In this document: positions 22,392 through 32,014 of the stretch, piece after piece | Numbering within the stretch: position 1 is the stretch's first letter | Layout of the letters: every line of letters begins with the position of its first letter | Assembly: GCA_900546265.1 (NCBI GenBank) | Contig: URCA01000032.1 | Coordinates: forward strand, 1 to 42,294 | DNA from: an uncultured Oscillospiraceae bacterium | GTDB taxonomy: Bacteria; Bacillota; Clostridia; Oscillospirales; Acutalibacteraceae | Direction: 5' to 3' | DNA length: 42,294 nt | Translations under genes and position numbers: made by a program | The notes under the pieces: generated by a model | What the model was told of the DNA's origin: nothing | The model's database searches: none | The model's input: only the letters and a program-made list of their open reading frames with translations

Positions 22392-25234
22392 AGACTCACA
22401 GAAATCGGGTACGTTTCGCGGCGGCCGCCGCGGCGCTTCTGTGTACGGGCGCCATGCCTGCCGGTGCGTTCGTCCCGGTGGAAAGCAGCGTTTTTGGCAG
22501 CGATTCTTATGCGGCATACGCTTCCGCAGGGCATACCGGGAAGTCCCCGGCATCTCCGCTGTCTCTGGACATGCGGGAGCCGGCCGCTTCGGAGAAGGCG
22601 GAAACTCTCGAGGAACTGAACGGGTATTCCGGCCCCTCTCTGAAGCTGGCGGAAGGCGGTTTTGCCGAATGGTCTTTTAACTTTCCGGAGGATACTCTGT
22701 GTCATGTGGAGATATCCTGCTGCCAGGTGACGGGCCGCGGCGCGAATGCAGAGTTTGCTTTATATATTAACGGCGAAATTCCCTTCTCCTCTGCCGCGGG
22801 CTTTGAGGTGCGGCGCATATACAAGGATGACGTGGAGGGAGGCGCTTTTCAGCAGGACAGCCAGGGAAACGACATTATCCCTTCCGTGCGGGAATATCCG
22901 GTTTGGCAGGATATCCGGCTGACGGATCCGCGAGGGTATGAGCAGGAGCCCTATCTATTCCGGTTTCCGGCGGGAAAAAACACCCTGCGCATTGCCCTGA
23001 ATCGTGAAGGCTTGGCGATTCGTTCCATCCGGCTTTCGGCTGCGGACGAGATTCCGGCTTACGCGGAGGTTCAGCGGGAATATGAGCGGCTGGGATACCG
23101 GCCGGCGTCGGATTACTGCCAGACGGTGCAGGGAGAACTGCCGCTCTATAAAAACAGCAAATCCATCCTGCCGAAGGCGGATCGAAGCTCTCCCACCACC
23201 ACGCCGGGCGGAGGCGCGGGCAATTCTCTGAACTACATAGGCGCCGATAACTGGAAATCCCCAGGGGCGAGTATCACATGGGAGATTGAGGTGAAACAGG
23301 ACGGCCTGTATAAAATCCTCATTAAAAGCCGGCAGAAGTACAGCCGGGACGTGAACGCCACCCGCCAGCTTCTTATCGACGGGCAACTGCCCTTTCAGGA
23401 AGCCGCCGCCCTGGCTTTCCCGTATTCCTCGGACTGGCAGAATTACACGGTCGGCGGGGAGGAAGATCCTTTCCTGTTTTATTTGACAGCCGGCCGGCAT
23501 ACCGTCACCTTGTCTGTTTCTCTGGGCGAAATCGGCGAGGTGATAGGAGAGGTGGACGCCAGCCTCACAGAGCTCAACCGCTGCTATCGGGACATCCTGA
23601 TGGCGGTAGGCACCTCCCCGGACGCCTATCGGGATTATAACCTGGATAAGCTGCTCCCGGAAACCATTGCCGCTATGGGGGAACAGGCGGATCGGCTGCG
23701 GCAGGCCTCCGCTCGTATGGTGAAGCTGACGGGAAGCCGCGGATCCAACACCGCCGTGCTGGATCGGATTGTCACCCAACTGACGGATATGAGCGAACGG
23801 CCGGATACCATTGCCAAGCGGTTCAGCGTCTTCAAGGACAGCCTGGGCTCTCTGGGCACCTGGCTGCTGACGGCGAGCGAGCAGGCGCTGGATATTGATT
23901 TCCTGCAGATTGCTTCGCCGGACTTTATTCCCGCCCGGGCGGACGGTACCTTTGTGCAGAAGCTGTGGCACGAGACCAAAGCTTTCCTTCGTTCCTTTAC
24001 GGCGGATTATTCCATCGTCAGCAACAGCAACGAAGCCCAAACAGATATCGAGGTGTGGCTGGCGACCGGACGGGATCAGGTTCAGGTGCTGAAAAAACTA
24101 ATCGAATCGGATTTTACTCCTCATCAAAAAGTCAACGTGAACCTGAAGCTGGTGCAGGCCTCTGTGCTGCTGCCGTCCACGGCGACAGGTAGAAACCCCG
24201 ATGTCTATCTCCAGGCCGCGAGCGGCGACGCCGTTAACTATGCCATGCGCGGCGCTCTGGTGGATCTCAGCGCCTTCAGCGATTACCAGGATGTGGAGAA
24301 ACGCTTCCATCCCAGCGCGATTATCCCTTTGAAATATCGGGACGGCGTGTATGCTTTACCGGAAACCCAGAGCTACACCATGTTGTTTTATCGCAAGGAC
24401 ATCCTGTCGGAACTGGGCATCGGTGTTCCCGAAACCTGGGATGAAATTTATAAGATATTACCGATCCTTCAGAAAAACAATATGAATTTTGCTATGCCAG
24501 TTTCAACAGTTGCGGCGCCGGACGCCGGCATGAGCACCTTCTATATGTTTCTGCTCCAGCGAGGCGGCAGCCTGTACAACGACGCTTTGAACGCCACCCG
24601 GCTGGACGGCGAGGAATCCATAGCGGCCTTTAAACAGTGGACGAGTTTTTACGTGGATTATACCCTGCCCCAAACCTACGACGCGGCCAACCGCTTCCGT
24701 CTGGGAGAAACCCCGCTGCTGCTCGCCGACTATTCCCTGTACAACACGCTGCAGGTATTTGCTCCCGAAATTGCCTCGCTGTGGGGGATTGAAAAGATTC
24801 CCGGCACCGCCGGCTCCTCCGGAACCGTCAGCCGCGCCAATTCCGGCTCCGGCGTTTGCTCCATGATTTTGGCGAAAAACGATGATGTGGAAGCGTCCTG
24901 GAAGTTCCTTCGCTGGTGGACCTCCGCCGAAGTTCAGAGCGCCTACGGTACGGAAATTGAAAACGTCCTGGGGGCCTCTGCCCGGTATCCCACGGCCAAC
25001 CTGGAGGCGGTCAGGGAGCTGCCCTGGTCGGCGACGGATTATCAAAAGCTGGTGGAGCAGCGCGAGGAGCTGATCGGCATACCTCAGGTGCCTGGCAGCT
25101 ACTTCATTTCCCGGCATCTGACCAACGCCTTCCGCAGTGTGGTGATATCCGGTGCGGAGCCGCGGGAATCTCTGGTGGAATACACCGAGACCATTAATCG
25201 GGAAATAGCCGATAAGATTGACGAATTTTCCTGA
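22388..25234 (+). CDS. Modular extracellular binding protein with two N-terminal CBM-like domains
   Basis: 948 residues, about twice the size of a normal sugar-binding protein. A signal peptide ends near MPAGAF, and no lipobox cysteine follows. Residues 60-235 and 250-395 are beta-rich modules resembling carbohydrate-binding sandwiches (WSFNFPEDTLCHVEISC; ITWEIEVKQDGLYKILIKSR). A helical spacer (400-520) follows, then a CUT1-type binding fold (about 555-948) with YALPETQSYTMLFYRKDIL and WKFLRWWTSAEVQ. Proteins of this layout occur in Paenibacillus-like glycan loci. GGTGAGGAG precedes the ATG, which overlaps the AraC stop. Permeases follow 51 bases later. With no lipid anchor it may be held by its partners or by polysaccharide. 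Confidence 0.88.
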   Translation: MKTHRNRVRFAAAAAALLCTGAMPAGAFVPVESSVFGSDSYAAYASAGHTGKSPASPLSLDMREPAASEKAETLEELNGYSGPSLKLAEGGFAEWSFNFPEDTLCHVEISCCQVTGRGANAEFALYINGEIPFSSAAGFEVRRIYKDDVEGGAFQQDSQGNDIIPSVREYPVWQDIRLTDPRGYEQEPYLFRFPAGKNTLRIALNREGLAIRSIRLSAADEIPAYAEVQREYERLGYRPASDYCQTVQGELPLYKNSKSILPKADRSSPTTTPGGGAGNSLNYIGADNWKSPGASITWEIEVKQDGLYKILIKSRQKYSRDVNATRQLLIDGQLPFQEAAALAFPYSSDWQNYTVGGEEDPFLFYLTAGRHTVTLSVSLGEIGEVIGEVDASLTELNRCYRDILMAVGTSPDAYRDYNLDKLLPETIAAMGEQADRLRQASARMVKLTGSRGSNTAVLDRIVTQLTDMSERPDTIAKRFSVFKDSLGSLGTWLLTASEQALDIDFLQIASPDFIPARADGTFVQKLWHETKAFLRSFTADYSIVSNSNEAQTDIEVWLATGRDQVQVLKKLIESDFTPHQKVNVNLKLVQASVLLPSTATGRNPDVYLQAASGDAVNYAMRGALVDLSAFSDYQDVEKRFHPSAIIPLKYRDGVYALPETQSYTMLFYRKDILSELGIGVPETWDEIYKILPILQKNNMNFAMPVSTVAAPDAGMSTFYMFLLQRGGSLYNDALNATRLDGEESIAAFKQWTSFYVDYTLPQTYDAANRFRLGETPLLLADYSLYNTLQVFAPEIASLWGIEKIPGTAGSSGTVSRANSGSGVCSMILAKNDDVEASWKFLRWWTSAEVQSAYGTEIENVLGASARYPTANLEAVRELPWSATDYQKLVEQREELIGIPQVPGSYFISRHLTNAFRSVVISGAEPRESLVEYTETINREIADKIDEFS

Positions 25235-25285
25235 CAGGCTGCACGGGCCTGTACACCGGGAACCGAGAAATATGGAGGAATCGGC

Positions 25286-26245
25286 ATGAATGCTGACCTT
25301 GACAGAGGCTTGACGGGCAGACAGATCGTAAGAAGTTATGTACAGGACAGCCTGCGCTCTACTGGAAGAAGGCTGCGGAAAAACTGGACAGGGTACTTTT
25401 TTCTGCTTCCGTTTTTTTTGCTATTTTTCACGTTTGTTATCCTGCCTGTGGTGATTTCCATCTGGTACAGCTTTACCTATTACAACATTCTGAACACACC
25501 GAAATTCATTGGGTTTAAGAATTATCTGGATTTGTTTATTCACGACGACGTGTTTATGATAGCCGTCAAAAACACCTTTGTTTTCGCTGTCATTACCGGC
25601 CCGGTGGGCTATCTGGCCAGTCTGATGTTCGCCTGGTTCATCAATGAGCTTCCCGGTAAGGTGCGGGCCGTCATGGTGACGATTTTTTACGCGCCCTCGA
25701 TTTCCGGCGCGGTGTATCTCATCTGGACCATCCTTTTCAGCGGTGACTCCTATGGGTATATCAACAGCGTGCTGATCTCCCTGGGGTTTATCAACGACCC
25801 GATTCAGTGGCTGGCCGATACGCGGTATATGGCTCCCATTGTCATCCTTGTCACCATCTGGATGAGCCTGGGCGCCGGGTTTCTGTCTTTTGTCGCTGGC
25901 TTCCAGGGGCTGGACGCCTCGCTGGTGGAGGCAGGGATGATCGACGGTATCAGCAACCGCTGGCAGGAGCTGTGGTTCATCACGCTGCCTTCCATGCGGC
26001 CCCAGATGATGTTCGGCGCGGTCATGTCCATTACCTCCGCGTTTACCATCGGCGATCAAACCACCGCCCTGTGCGGGCTTCCCAGTACGGACTATGCCGT
26101 CCATACGATTCTCAATCACCTTCAGGATTACGGAACGGTGCGATATGAAATGGGATACGCTTCCGCTATTGCGACCGTGCTTTTCTTGGCAATGCTGGTG
26201 ACGAACCAGCTGATTCAGCTGCTGCTGAGGAGGGTGGGCAAATGA
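25286..26245 (+). CDS. Sugar ABC importer permease, first subunit of the modular-binding-protein system
   Basis: 319 residues. A 30-residue polar basic leader (RSTGRRLRKNW) precedes the first helix; six membrane segments follow. The coupling loop VEAGMIDGISNRW is an EAA variant with Gly in place of the third residue. GGAGG lies nine bases before the ATG. The ATGA overlap with the second permease shows coupled translation. Partner of the preceding 948-residue binding protein. Confidence 0.92.
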   Translation: MNADLDRGLTGRQIVRSYVQDSLRSTGRRLRKNWTGYFFLLPFFLLFFTFVILPVVISIWYSFTYYNILNTPKFIGFKNYLDLFIHDDVFMIAVKNTFVFAVITGPVGYLASLMFAWFINELPGKVRAVMVTIFYAPSISGAVYLIWTILFSGDSYGYINSVLISLGFINDPIQWLADTRYMAPIVILVTIWMSLGAGFLSFVAGFQGLDASLVEAGMIDGISNRWQELWFITLPSMRPQMMFGAVMSITSAFTIGDQTTALCGLPSTDYAVHTILNHLQDYGTVRYEMGYASAIATVLFLAMLVTNQLIQLLLRRVGK

Positions 26246-27117
26246 GTAGGGGGAGAGTTCAAAGCCGAAAGGGCCGTCGAATGGCCAATCGTTCCCGCGG
26301 CGGCGACGTCGTCAATTTTCTTTTTCTCTGCGCCGTAGGCGTGTTCATGGCTCTGCCGCTGGTGTATGTCATCGTCAATGCCTTCAAGCCGCTGGATGAG
26401 ATTTTCATGTTTCCGCCCCGCTTCTTCGTGCGCAATCCGACCATGAACAATTTCAGCGAACTGTACATCGTTTTGGCGGATTCCTGGGTGCCCTTCTCCC
26501 GGTACGTGTTCAACACCCTGTTTATCACCGCGACGGGCACGCTGTTCCATGTGTTGTTTGCCTCTATGGCGGCATTTGCCCTGTGCAAAATCGATTTGCC
26601 CGGCAAAAACCTGCTCTTTTTCATCGTGGTGAACTCCCTGATGTTCACCCCAGCCGTCACCGGCGTCCCCAACTACATGATCATGACCAATCTGCGCCTG
26701 ACGGATACCTATTGGTCGATTATCCTGCCGGTTGTGGGCGGCTCCATGGGTTTGTTTCTCATGAAGCAGTTCATGTCCACGGTGCCGGACGCGCTCATTG
26801 AGGCCGCAAAAATAGACGGCGCCCATCAGATGACCATATTCTGGCGGGTCGTGATGCCGCAAGTCAAGCCGGCCTGGCTGACCCTGGTGATTTTCTGTGT
26901 GCAGAACCTGTGGAATGCCAACGGCGGCGTGTATATTTACACGGAGCATATGAAAACGCTACCCTATGCCCTCAGCCAGATCGTGGGAGGCGGCATTGCC
27001 CGCACCGGCGTTGCCTCGACGGTTTCCCTGATTATGCTGGTGGTCCCTGTCTGTACGTTTATTCTCACCCAGAGCAACATCGTGGAAACCATGGCCAGCT
27101 CGGGCATTAAGGAATAA
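26242..27117 (+). CDS. Sugar ABC importer permease, second subunit (MalG-like)
   Basis: 291 residues, six predicted helices, coupling loop IEAAKIDGAHQMT. The start overlaps the previous stop by four bases. An internal ATG (26281) could also serve but would lose the basic leader. The C-terminus (SNIVETMASSGIKE) is the usual MalG-type end. Twelve bases later the NHL-repeat gene starts, so the transporter and the NHL/YIP1/DUF5696 genes form one transcription unit. Confidence 0.92.
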   Translation: MSRGRVQSRKGRRMANRSRGGDVVNFLFLCAVGVFMALPLVYVIVNAFKPLDEIFMFPPRFFVRNPTMNNFSELYIVLADSWVPFSRYVFNTLFITATGTLFHVLFASMAAFALCKIDLPGKNLLFFIVVNSLMFTPAVTGVPNYMIMTNLRLTDTYWSIILPVVGGSMGLFLMKQFMSTVPDALIEAAKIDGAHQMTIFWRVVMPQVKPAWLTLVIFCVQNLWNANGGVYIYTEHMKTLPYALSQIVGGGIARTGVASTVSLIMLVVPVCTFILTQSNIVETMASSGIKE

Positions 27118-27129
27118 AAGGAGAGAGCC

Positions 27130-28662
27130 ATGAAGAAGAGGGTCAAACGAGCGCTTATCTGCGCAGTGGCGCTGGTTTTGCTGGTTTTCGGTTGTTCCTT
27201 CTCGTACCCGTCGGATTCCTACAGCATCACCTATGGCAACGACGCCGTTCTGTCCGCCGAAGCCGTAAAATTCGGCCGAACCATCACCGGAGTGGACTTA
27301 GGAATCGGCGGCTTCAAGGATCCGATGTGTGTGCGTTGTGCGCCGGACGGCCGGCTGCTGATCGCCGACACCGGCAATCACCGTGTTGTCGTGACCGACA
27401 GCCAATATACGGTTCAGTTTGTTTTACAGACTTTTTCGCGCGAAGGACGGGAAGATTCTCTCAAAGAGCCGAACGGCGTATTCGTCACCCAAGAGGGGGA
27501 GATTTATGTAGCCGACACGGGGAACCAGAGAGTGCTGGTCTTTGGGCCGGACGGAAAATTCCGCCGGGAAATGCCGCGCCCGGAATCCGCTCTGCTGGGA
27601 GATAATTTCGTATACCAGCCGACCGCTCTGGTGGTAGATACCGCCGGGCGCATGTATGTCATCGCCAGGAATATCAATCAGGGCTTGATGGAGTTTGATG
27701 AGTCCGGTCGGTTCAAGGGCTTTATGGGGGCCAATAAGGTCAATATCGATCCCTGGCAGGTGCTGCTCAAGCGGTTCTCCACCCAGGAAATGATCGCCCG
27801 TATGGAGCAAACGGTGCCGACCGAGTATAACGGCATCACCATCGATGCCGACGGCTTTATCTATACCACCACCAGCACCTTGTCCGATTCCGTCATTTCC
27901 AGCGTGATTCAAAACCGGTCCACGGATGAGAGATATTCTCCGATTCGTAAGCTTAACGCCAGCGGTACCGATGTGTTGCAGCGGCAGGGGGCTTTTATGC
28001 CGGTCGGCGACACCACCTACGTTTCCGCAGTCATCGATTCCTCAAAGCCCGCCGGCCCCTCCAAACTGCGGGATATTGCGGTAGACGGCGCCTCTTTTTA
28101 CACGGTGCTGGATTCCAACCGCGGACATGTGTTCAAATATGATAATCGGGGAAATCTTCTGTTCCAATTCGGCGGCCTGAGTGATACCAACAGCGGATTT
28201 GTCACGCCGGTCTCTCTGACCCAGCTGGATGGGCGGTATCTGATTCTGGATTTCAGCCGGCAGTGTCTGATTGAGTTTCAGACCACGGAGTATGGCGAAA
28301 AAATCGTCGATGCAACGCTGCAGTATCAAAACGGCCGGTACGCGGAATCCCGGCAGCAGTGGGAAAGTGTGCTGACCCTCAATGGCAACTGTGAAACCGC
28401 GTATATCGGGCTGGGGCTGGTGGAATACCACGATAAAAATTATGCGCAGGCGGCCGCTTATTTCAAGCTGGGGCAGGATCGCCAGAATTATTCCAAGGCC
28501 TTCAGTAAATACCGCTCGCAGGTTATCGTCGACCATTTCGGTGAAATTGCCGCCGTGTTGCTGGCGCTGGCCGGCGCGCTGCTGGTGCTCGCCATATGTC
28601 TGCGGCTGCGCAGAAAGTACCGGGAAATTGTTGACAGCGTCATGCACGCCCGGCGACGGTAA
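27130..28662 (+). CDS. NHL beta-propeller / TPR protein with lipobox and C-terminal membrane helix
   Basis: 510 residues. The N-terminal signal carries a lipobox-like VFGC (Cys22). Residues 45-375 hold NHL-type repeats, visible as VRCAPDGRLLIADTGNHRVVV and VFVTQEGEIYVADTGNQRVLV, which form a propeller outside the cell. Residues 390-455 carry a TPR-like helical pair (YQNGRYAESRQQWESVL; YHDKNYAQAAAYFKLG). One membrane helix (about 465-487) and a short basic tail end the protein. If both ends are membrane-attached, the propeller and TPR form a tethered extracellular module. Role unknown. It sits between the transporter and YIP1 genes, with AAAGGAGAG before the ATG. Confidence 0.85.
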   Translation: MKKRVKRALICAVALVLLVFGCSFSYPSDSYSITYGNDAVLSAEAVKFGRTITGVDLGIGGFKDPMCVRCAPDGRLLIADTGNHRVVVTDSQYTVQFVLQTFSREGREDSLKEPNGVFVTQEGEIYVADTGNQRVLVFGPDGKFRREMPRPESALLGDNFVYQPTALVVDTAGRMYVIARNINQGLMEFDESGRFKGFMGANKVNIDPWQVLLKRFSTQEMIARMEQTVPTEYNGITIDADGFIYTTTSTLSDSVISSVIQNRSTDERYSPIRKLNASGTDVLQRQGAFMPVGDTTYVSAVIDSSKPAGPSKLRDIAVDGASFYTVLDSNRGHVFKYDNRGNLLFQFGGLSDTNSGFVTPVSLTQLDGRYLILDFSRQCLIEFQTTEYGEKIVDATLQYQNGRYAESRQQWESVLTLNGNCETAYIGLGLVEYHDKNYAQAAAYFKLGQDRQNYSKAFSKYRSQVIVDHFGEIAAVLLALAGALLVLAICLRLRRKYREIVDSVMHARRR

Positions 28663-28688
28663 AAATTACGGAAAGGCGTTTGAGGATC

Positions 28689-29330
28689 ATGCGGTCTGCT
28701 TTACAGAATTATGCAAGAACCTTGAAATTTTCTCTATACATAATCGTCAATCCATTTAAGGGATTCTGGGATATGAAACGGGAGAAGAAGGGGAGCCTTT
28801 CCGCCGCCCTCACCATTCTGGCGCTGGCCGTTATTTCCACGGTGGCGGAGGCGCAGTATCTCAGCTTCCCGTTCAATACGGCGTATTATGAACCGAAAAA
28901 CTTCTTTTCTGCCAGCCTGTCGCTGCTGCTGCCGTTCGCCCTGTGGTGTGTGGTCAGCTATTGCCTGACCACTCTGATGAACGGGGAAGGCGCTTTCCGG
29001 GACATCGTGATGGCCACCTGCTACGCCCTGACCCCCATGGTTTTGACCTATATTCCACTGACTCTTATCAGCTACGCCCTGACCTTGGAGGAATCCGGAT
29101 TGGTCACGCTGGTTCATACCGTTGTGCTCATCTGGACGGCGTTCCTGCTGATCGCCGGGACGCTGGAAATCCACCAGTACACGATGTTCAAAACGGTGAT
29201 GACCATTCTGTTCACCATCATCGGCATCGCCATCGTGATTTTCCTGGGATTGCTGCTGTTCACTCTGATGGACCAAATGTGGACCTTTGTCAGCAATCTG
29301 GCCGAGGAAATATCTCTGCGGCTTCGTTGA
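28689..29330 (+). CDS. YIP1-family membrane protein
   Basis: 213 residues with five or so membrane helices. The N-terminal NPFKGFWDMKREKKGSL is the typical Yip1-domain entry: an Asn-Pro-Phe, then a basic segment before the first helix. Function of bacterial YIP1 proteins is unknown; in eukaryotes the fold belongs to membrane trafficking factors. I prefer ATG 28689 (GAGG four bases upstream) over a TTG three codons earlier. It lies 26 bases after the NHL gene and 93 before the DUF5696 gene, on the same strand, so the three probably act together at the membrane. Confidence 0.85.
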   Translation: MRSALQNYARTLKFSLYIIVNPFKGFWDMKREKKGSLSAALTILALAVISTVAEAQYLSFPFNTAYYEPKNFFSASLSLLLPFALWCVVSYCLTTLMNGEGAFRDIVMATCYALTPMVLTYIPLTLISYALTLEESGLVTLVHTVVLIWTAFLLIAGTLEIHQYTMFKTVMTILFTIIGIAIVIFLGLLLFTLMDQMWTFVSNLAEEISLRLR

Positions 29331-29423
29331 CGAGGGGGAAAACACCCGGAGGGCTTATACGAACAGCCAATCTTATCGGCCCTTTCACCGGAAATTCGTA
29401 TGACAACGAAAGGACGGACTATT

Positions 29424-31976
29424 GTGAAACAACCGATCCGCATGTGCGCGGCGCCGCTGCTGGCGCTTGTTCTGCTGCTTTCCTCCTGTGCGGGAGCTAA
29501 AGAAAGCGGCTCTGCGGCTGGTTTCGGCCAGTATACAGAAATTTCGGGAACCGAGGCGCCGCCGTCAGGGTTTACACGCCGTTATGAAGCCGGTGGGCGG
29601 ACGCTGCTGCTCAATGAAGCGACCGCCGAAATTGCCGTACGGGATAACGCGACCGGAACGATATGGTATTCCAATCCGCAGGAACGGGAAAACGACAGCA
29701 TCGCCACCGATGAAAACAAGGAGGTTCTCGCCTCGCAGCTGTTCATCACCTATCAGAACCCGATGAATCAGACCTCCTCCTTCTACTCCTATAAAGACAG
29801 CGTCCGTCTGGGGGCTTATCAATGCGAGGCGATTGCGCGCGGTTTCCAGGTGACCTATCATCTGGGCGCCGAGGATCCGGAACGGGGCATACCCAAAGCG
29901 CTGACCAAGCAGGGCTACGAGACGCTGCTCGCCCGTTTTCAGAACAAAACGGATCAGTCGGCCTTCTCCAAGCAGTATTCCCTGGTCAAGCTCAGCATGC
30001 TGCAAAAAGGGGAAACCATGCAGAGCTTTCTGGAGAAATACCCCCGCCTCCAAAATGAAGATCTATATATTTTACGAACCGGCAATAAGGTGGTCTATGC
30101 GAAGCTGCGCGCCTTACTGGAAAATGTGGGGTATTCCGAAGAGGATTTGAAACGGGACGAGACCGACGCCGGTTATGTGGAAAAGGAAGAAAAGGTGCTT
30201 TTTCAGGTCGGGATCCGCTATGAGCTGGTGGACGGCGATCTGGTGGTTACTATACCCGTCGACCGGCTGGCCATGCCGGCGGGCTATACCATTACAACCA
30301 TCGGGGTGCTTCCGTATTTTGCCTCGGAGGGAAAAGAAGCCGTCGGCGAATTGGTGCTGCCGGACGGCTCCGGTTCCGTTATCCGGATGAACAATGGCAA
30401 AACCGGCGCCAATCCATACGAGGCCAAGGTGTATGGAGACGATATCGGCAATTATGATCGCACAAAGAGCTATGAACCTCGTGCGGTTCATCTGCCGGTG
30501 TTCGGCATTTCCGGGCAGAACAGCGCCGTCTTCGCCATCATAGAAAACGGAGAGGAAACCGCCACCCTGCACGCGATGGTGTCGGGTATGCGGTCGGAAA
30601 ACAATAACGCCTATGTCTCTTTTGCCCCGGTGGCCGAAGAGTATTACCAGTTGGGAAAAACCGTCGGCGCGGCCATCAGCTTTCTGGACACCCGGTACGC
30701 GGATGAGGACATGATTGTCCGCTACAAACTCTTTTCAGAGCCCATGGGATATTCGCAAATGGCGCAGATCTATCGCCAGTATCTGATTGGGAAAAATCGG
30801 CTTGCCGCTCGGGCGGAACCGTCGGCCTACAAGGCTTACCTGGAGCTGACGGGGGCGGTGACAAGCACCGGCAGCCTGCTGGGCATCCCCTATGAGGAGG
30901 TCATTGCGCTGACCACCTTCGGGCAGGCAGGCGAAATCCTTCAGGCGCTGGAAGAAAAAGGCGTGGAAAAGCTGGCGGTCAAATACACCGGCTGGAATAA
31001 AGGCGGCGTCCGGCAGGGGCTTCCCTATGCGATTTCGCCGGAAAGCCAACTGGGCGGTACCCGCGCCTTTCAGACGTTTCTGGAGACCTGCCGCACCCGT
31101 GACATCGCCCTGTACCTGAATTACAACTTTCAGACGGTGACGAAAACAGACACGCTGTTTGACAATTTTTCCAGGGGGAAACACGCCGCTCGGACCATCA
31201 CCGGCAAATACGGCCGGTATGTGCCCCGCTATCGGGGCGATCTGTATACGCCCGTGGAAAAACAGTATGTCCTTAAACCCTTCCTGTACAATGCATTCAG
31301 CGAAATGGTTGCGGATGAATTAGAATCCTTTGGCCTGACCGGTGTTAGCCTGGAGGCTATGGGGAGCAAGCTGGCGGCCGACTACGACGACAGTCAATAT
31401 TGCTCCCTGTCGGAAAGCACCGCGCGGGTGCAAGACGCCCTGCGCCGTCTGACGGATCGCTCCATCCGCGTGCTGTCCCAAGGGGTTAACGATTATGCGT
31501 TTTCCCAAGTGACCGATGTCGTGGAGCTGGATACCTACTCCGCCGAATACACCATTACCGATTACGCCGTTCCCTTTTTGCAGATGGTGGTATCCGGGTC
31601 GCTGGACTATGCCGGGGCTGCCTTCAATTACGACGATGCCAACACCAATTTCTTAAAAGCGCTGGAAACGGGTTCGCTGCTGTACGTCGATTTGATGTAT
31701 GCGGACAACAGCGTCCTCAAGCATAAGGAGAACCTGGATACATACTACACCTCCTGCTACCGCCACTGGATCGATGCGTTCAGCGAAGCCTACGGCAAGC
31801 TCAGCGCGATATACGAGGAGGTGGGCGGCCGAGTCATCACCGGTCATTGCCGGCTGGCTGATAAGGTGTACAGCACCACTTACGAAAGCGGCAAACGGAT
31901 TCTGGTCAATTACGCCGATACGGCGTATACCGTCGAGGGAGTCACGGTGCCCGCCCATGGATACGCGATTGTTTAA
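29424..31976 (+). CDS. DUF5696-type extracellular lipoprotein, putative TIM-barrel glycosidase
   Basis: 850 residues. Lipoprotein signal with Cys22 (LLLSSC). The first 380 residues are beta-rich (NEATAEIAVRDNATGTIWYSNP; VGELVLPDGSGSVIRMNNG), like the sandwich that precedes barrels of GH31/36/101-like enzymes. From about 440 the pattern is barrel-like: VEKLAVKYTGWNKGG, IALYLNYNFQTV, GLTGVSLEAMGS (E644) and VVELDTYSAEY (D703), with a C-terminal beta domain. The acidic residues on strand ends could be catalytic, but no assay is known to me. I chose GTG 29424 because AAAGGA lies nine bases upstream and the signal peptide starts there. Gene order links it to YIP1 upstream and two permeases downstream. 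Confidence 0.82.
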   Translation: MKQPIRMCAAPLLALVLLLSSCAGAKESGSAAGFGQYTEISGTEAPPSGFTRRYEAGGRTLLLNEATAEIAVRDNATGTIWYSNPQERENDSIATDENKEVLASQLFITYQNPMNQTSSFYSYKDSVRLGAYQCEAIARGFQVTYHLGAEDPERGIPKALTKQGYETLLARFQNKTDQSAFSKQYSLVKLSMLQKGETMQSFLEKYPRLQNEDLYILRTGNKVVYAKLRALLENVGYSEEDLKRDETDAGYVEKEEKVLFQVGIRYELVDGDLVVTIPVDRLAMPAGYTITTIGVLPYFASEGKEAVGELVLPDGSGSVIRMNNGKTGANPYEAKVYGDDIGNYDRTKSYEPRAVHLPVFGISGQNSAVFAIIENGEETATLHAMVSGMRSENNNAYVSFAPVAEEYYQLGKTVGAAISFLDTRYADEDMIVRYKLFSEPMGYSQMAQIYRQYLIGKNRLAARAEPSAYKAYLELTGAVTSTGSLLGIPYEEVIALTTFGQAGEILQALEEKGVEKLAVKYTGWNKGGVRQGLPYAISPESQLGGTRAFQTFLETCRTRDIALYLNYNFQTVTKTDTLFDNFSRGKHAARTITGKYGRYVPRYRGDLYTPVEKQYVLKPFLYNAFSEMVADELESFGLTGVSLEAMGSKLAADYDDSQYCSLSESTARVQDALRRLTDRSIRVLSQGVNDYAFSQVTDVVELDTYSAEYTITDYAVPFLQMVVSGSLDYAGAAFNYDDANTNFLKALETGSLLYVDLMYADNSVLKHKENLDTYYTSCYRHWIDAFSEAYGKLSAIYEEVGGRVITGHCRLADKVYSTTYESGKRILVNYADTAYTVEGVTVPAHGYAIV

Positions 31977-32014
31977 ATGGAATGGCCGCCGCGGAGCAAG
32001 GGAGAGGATAACGA

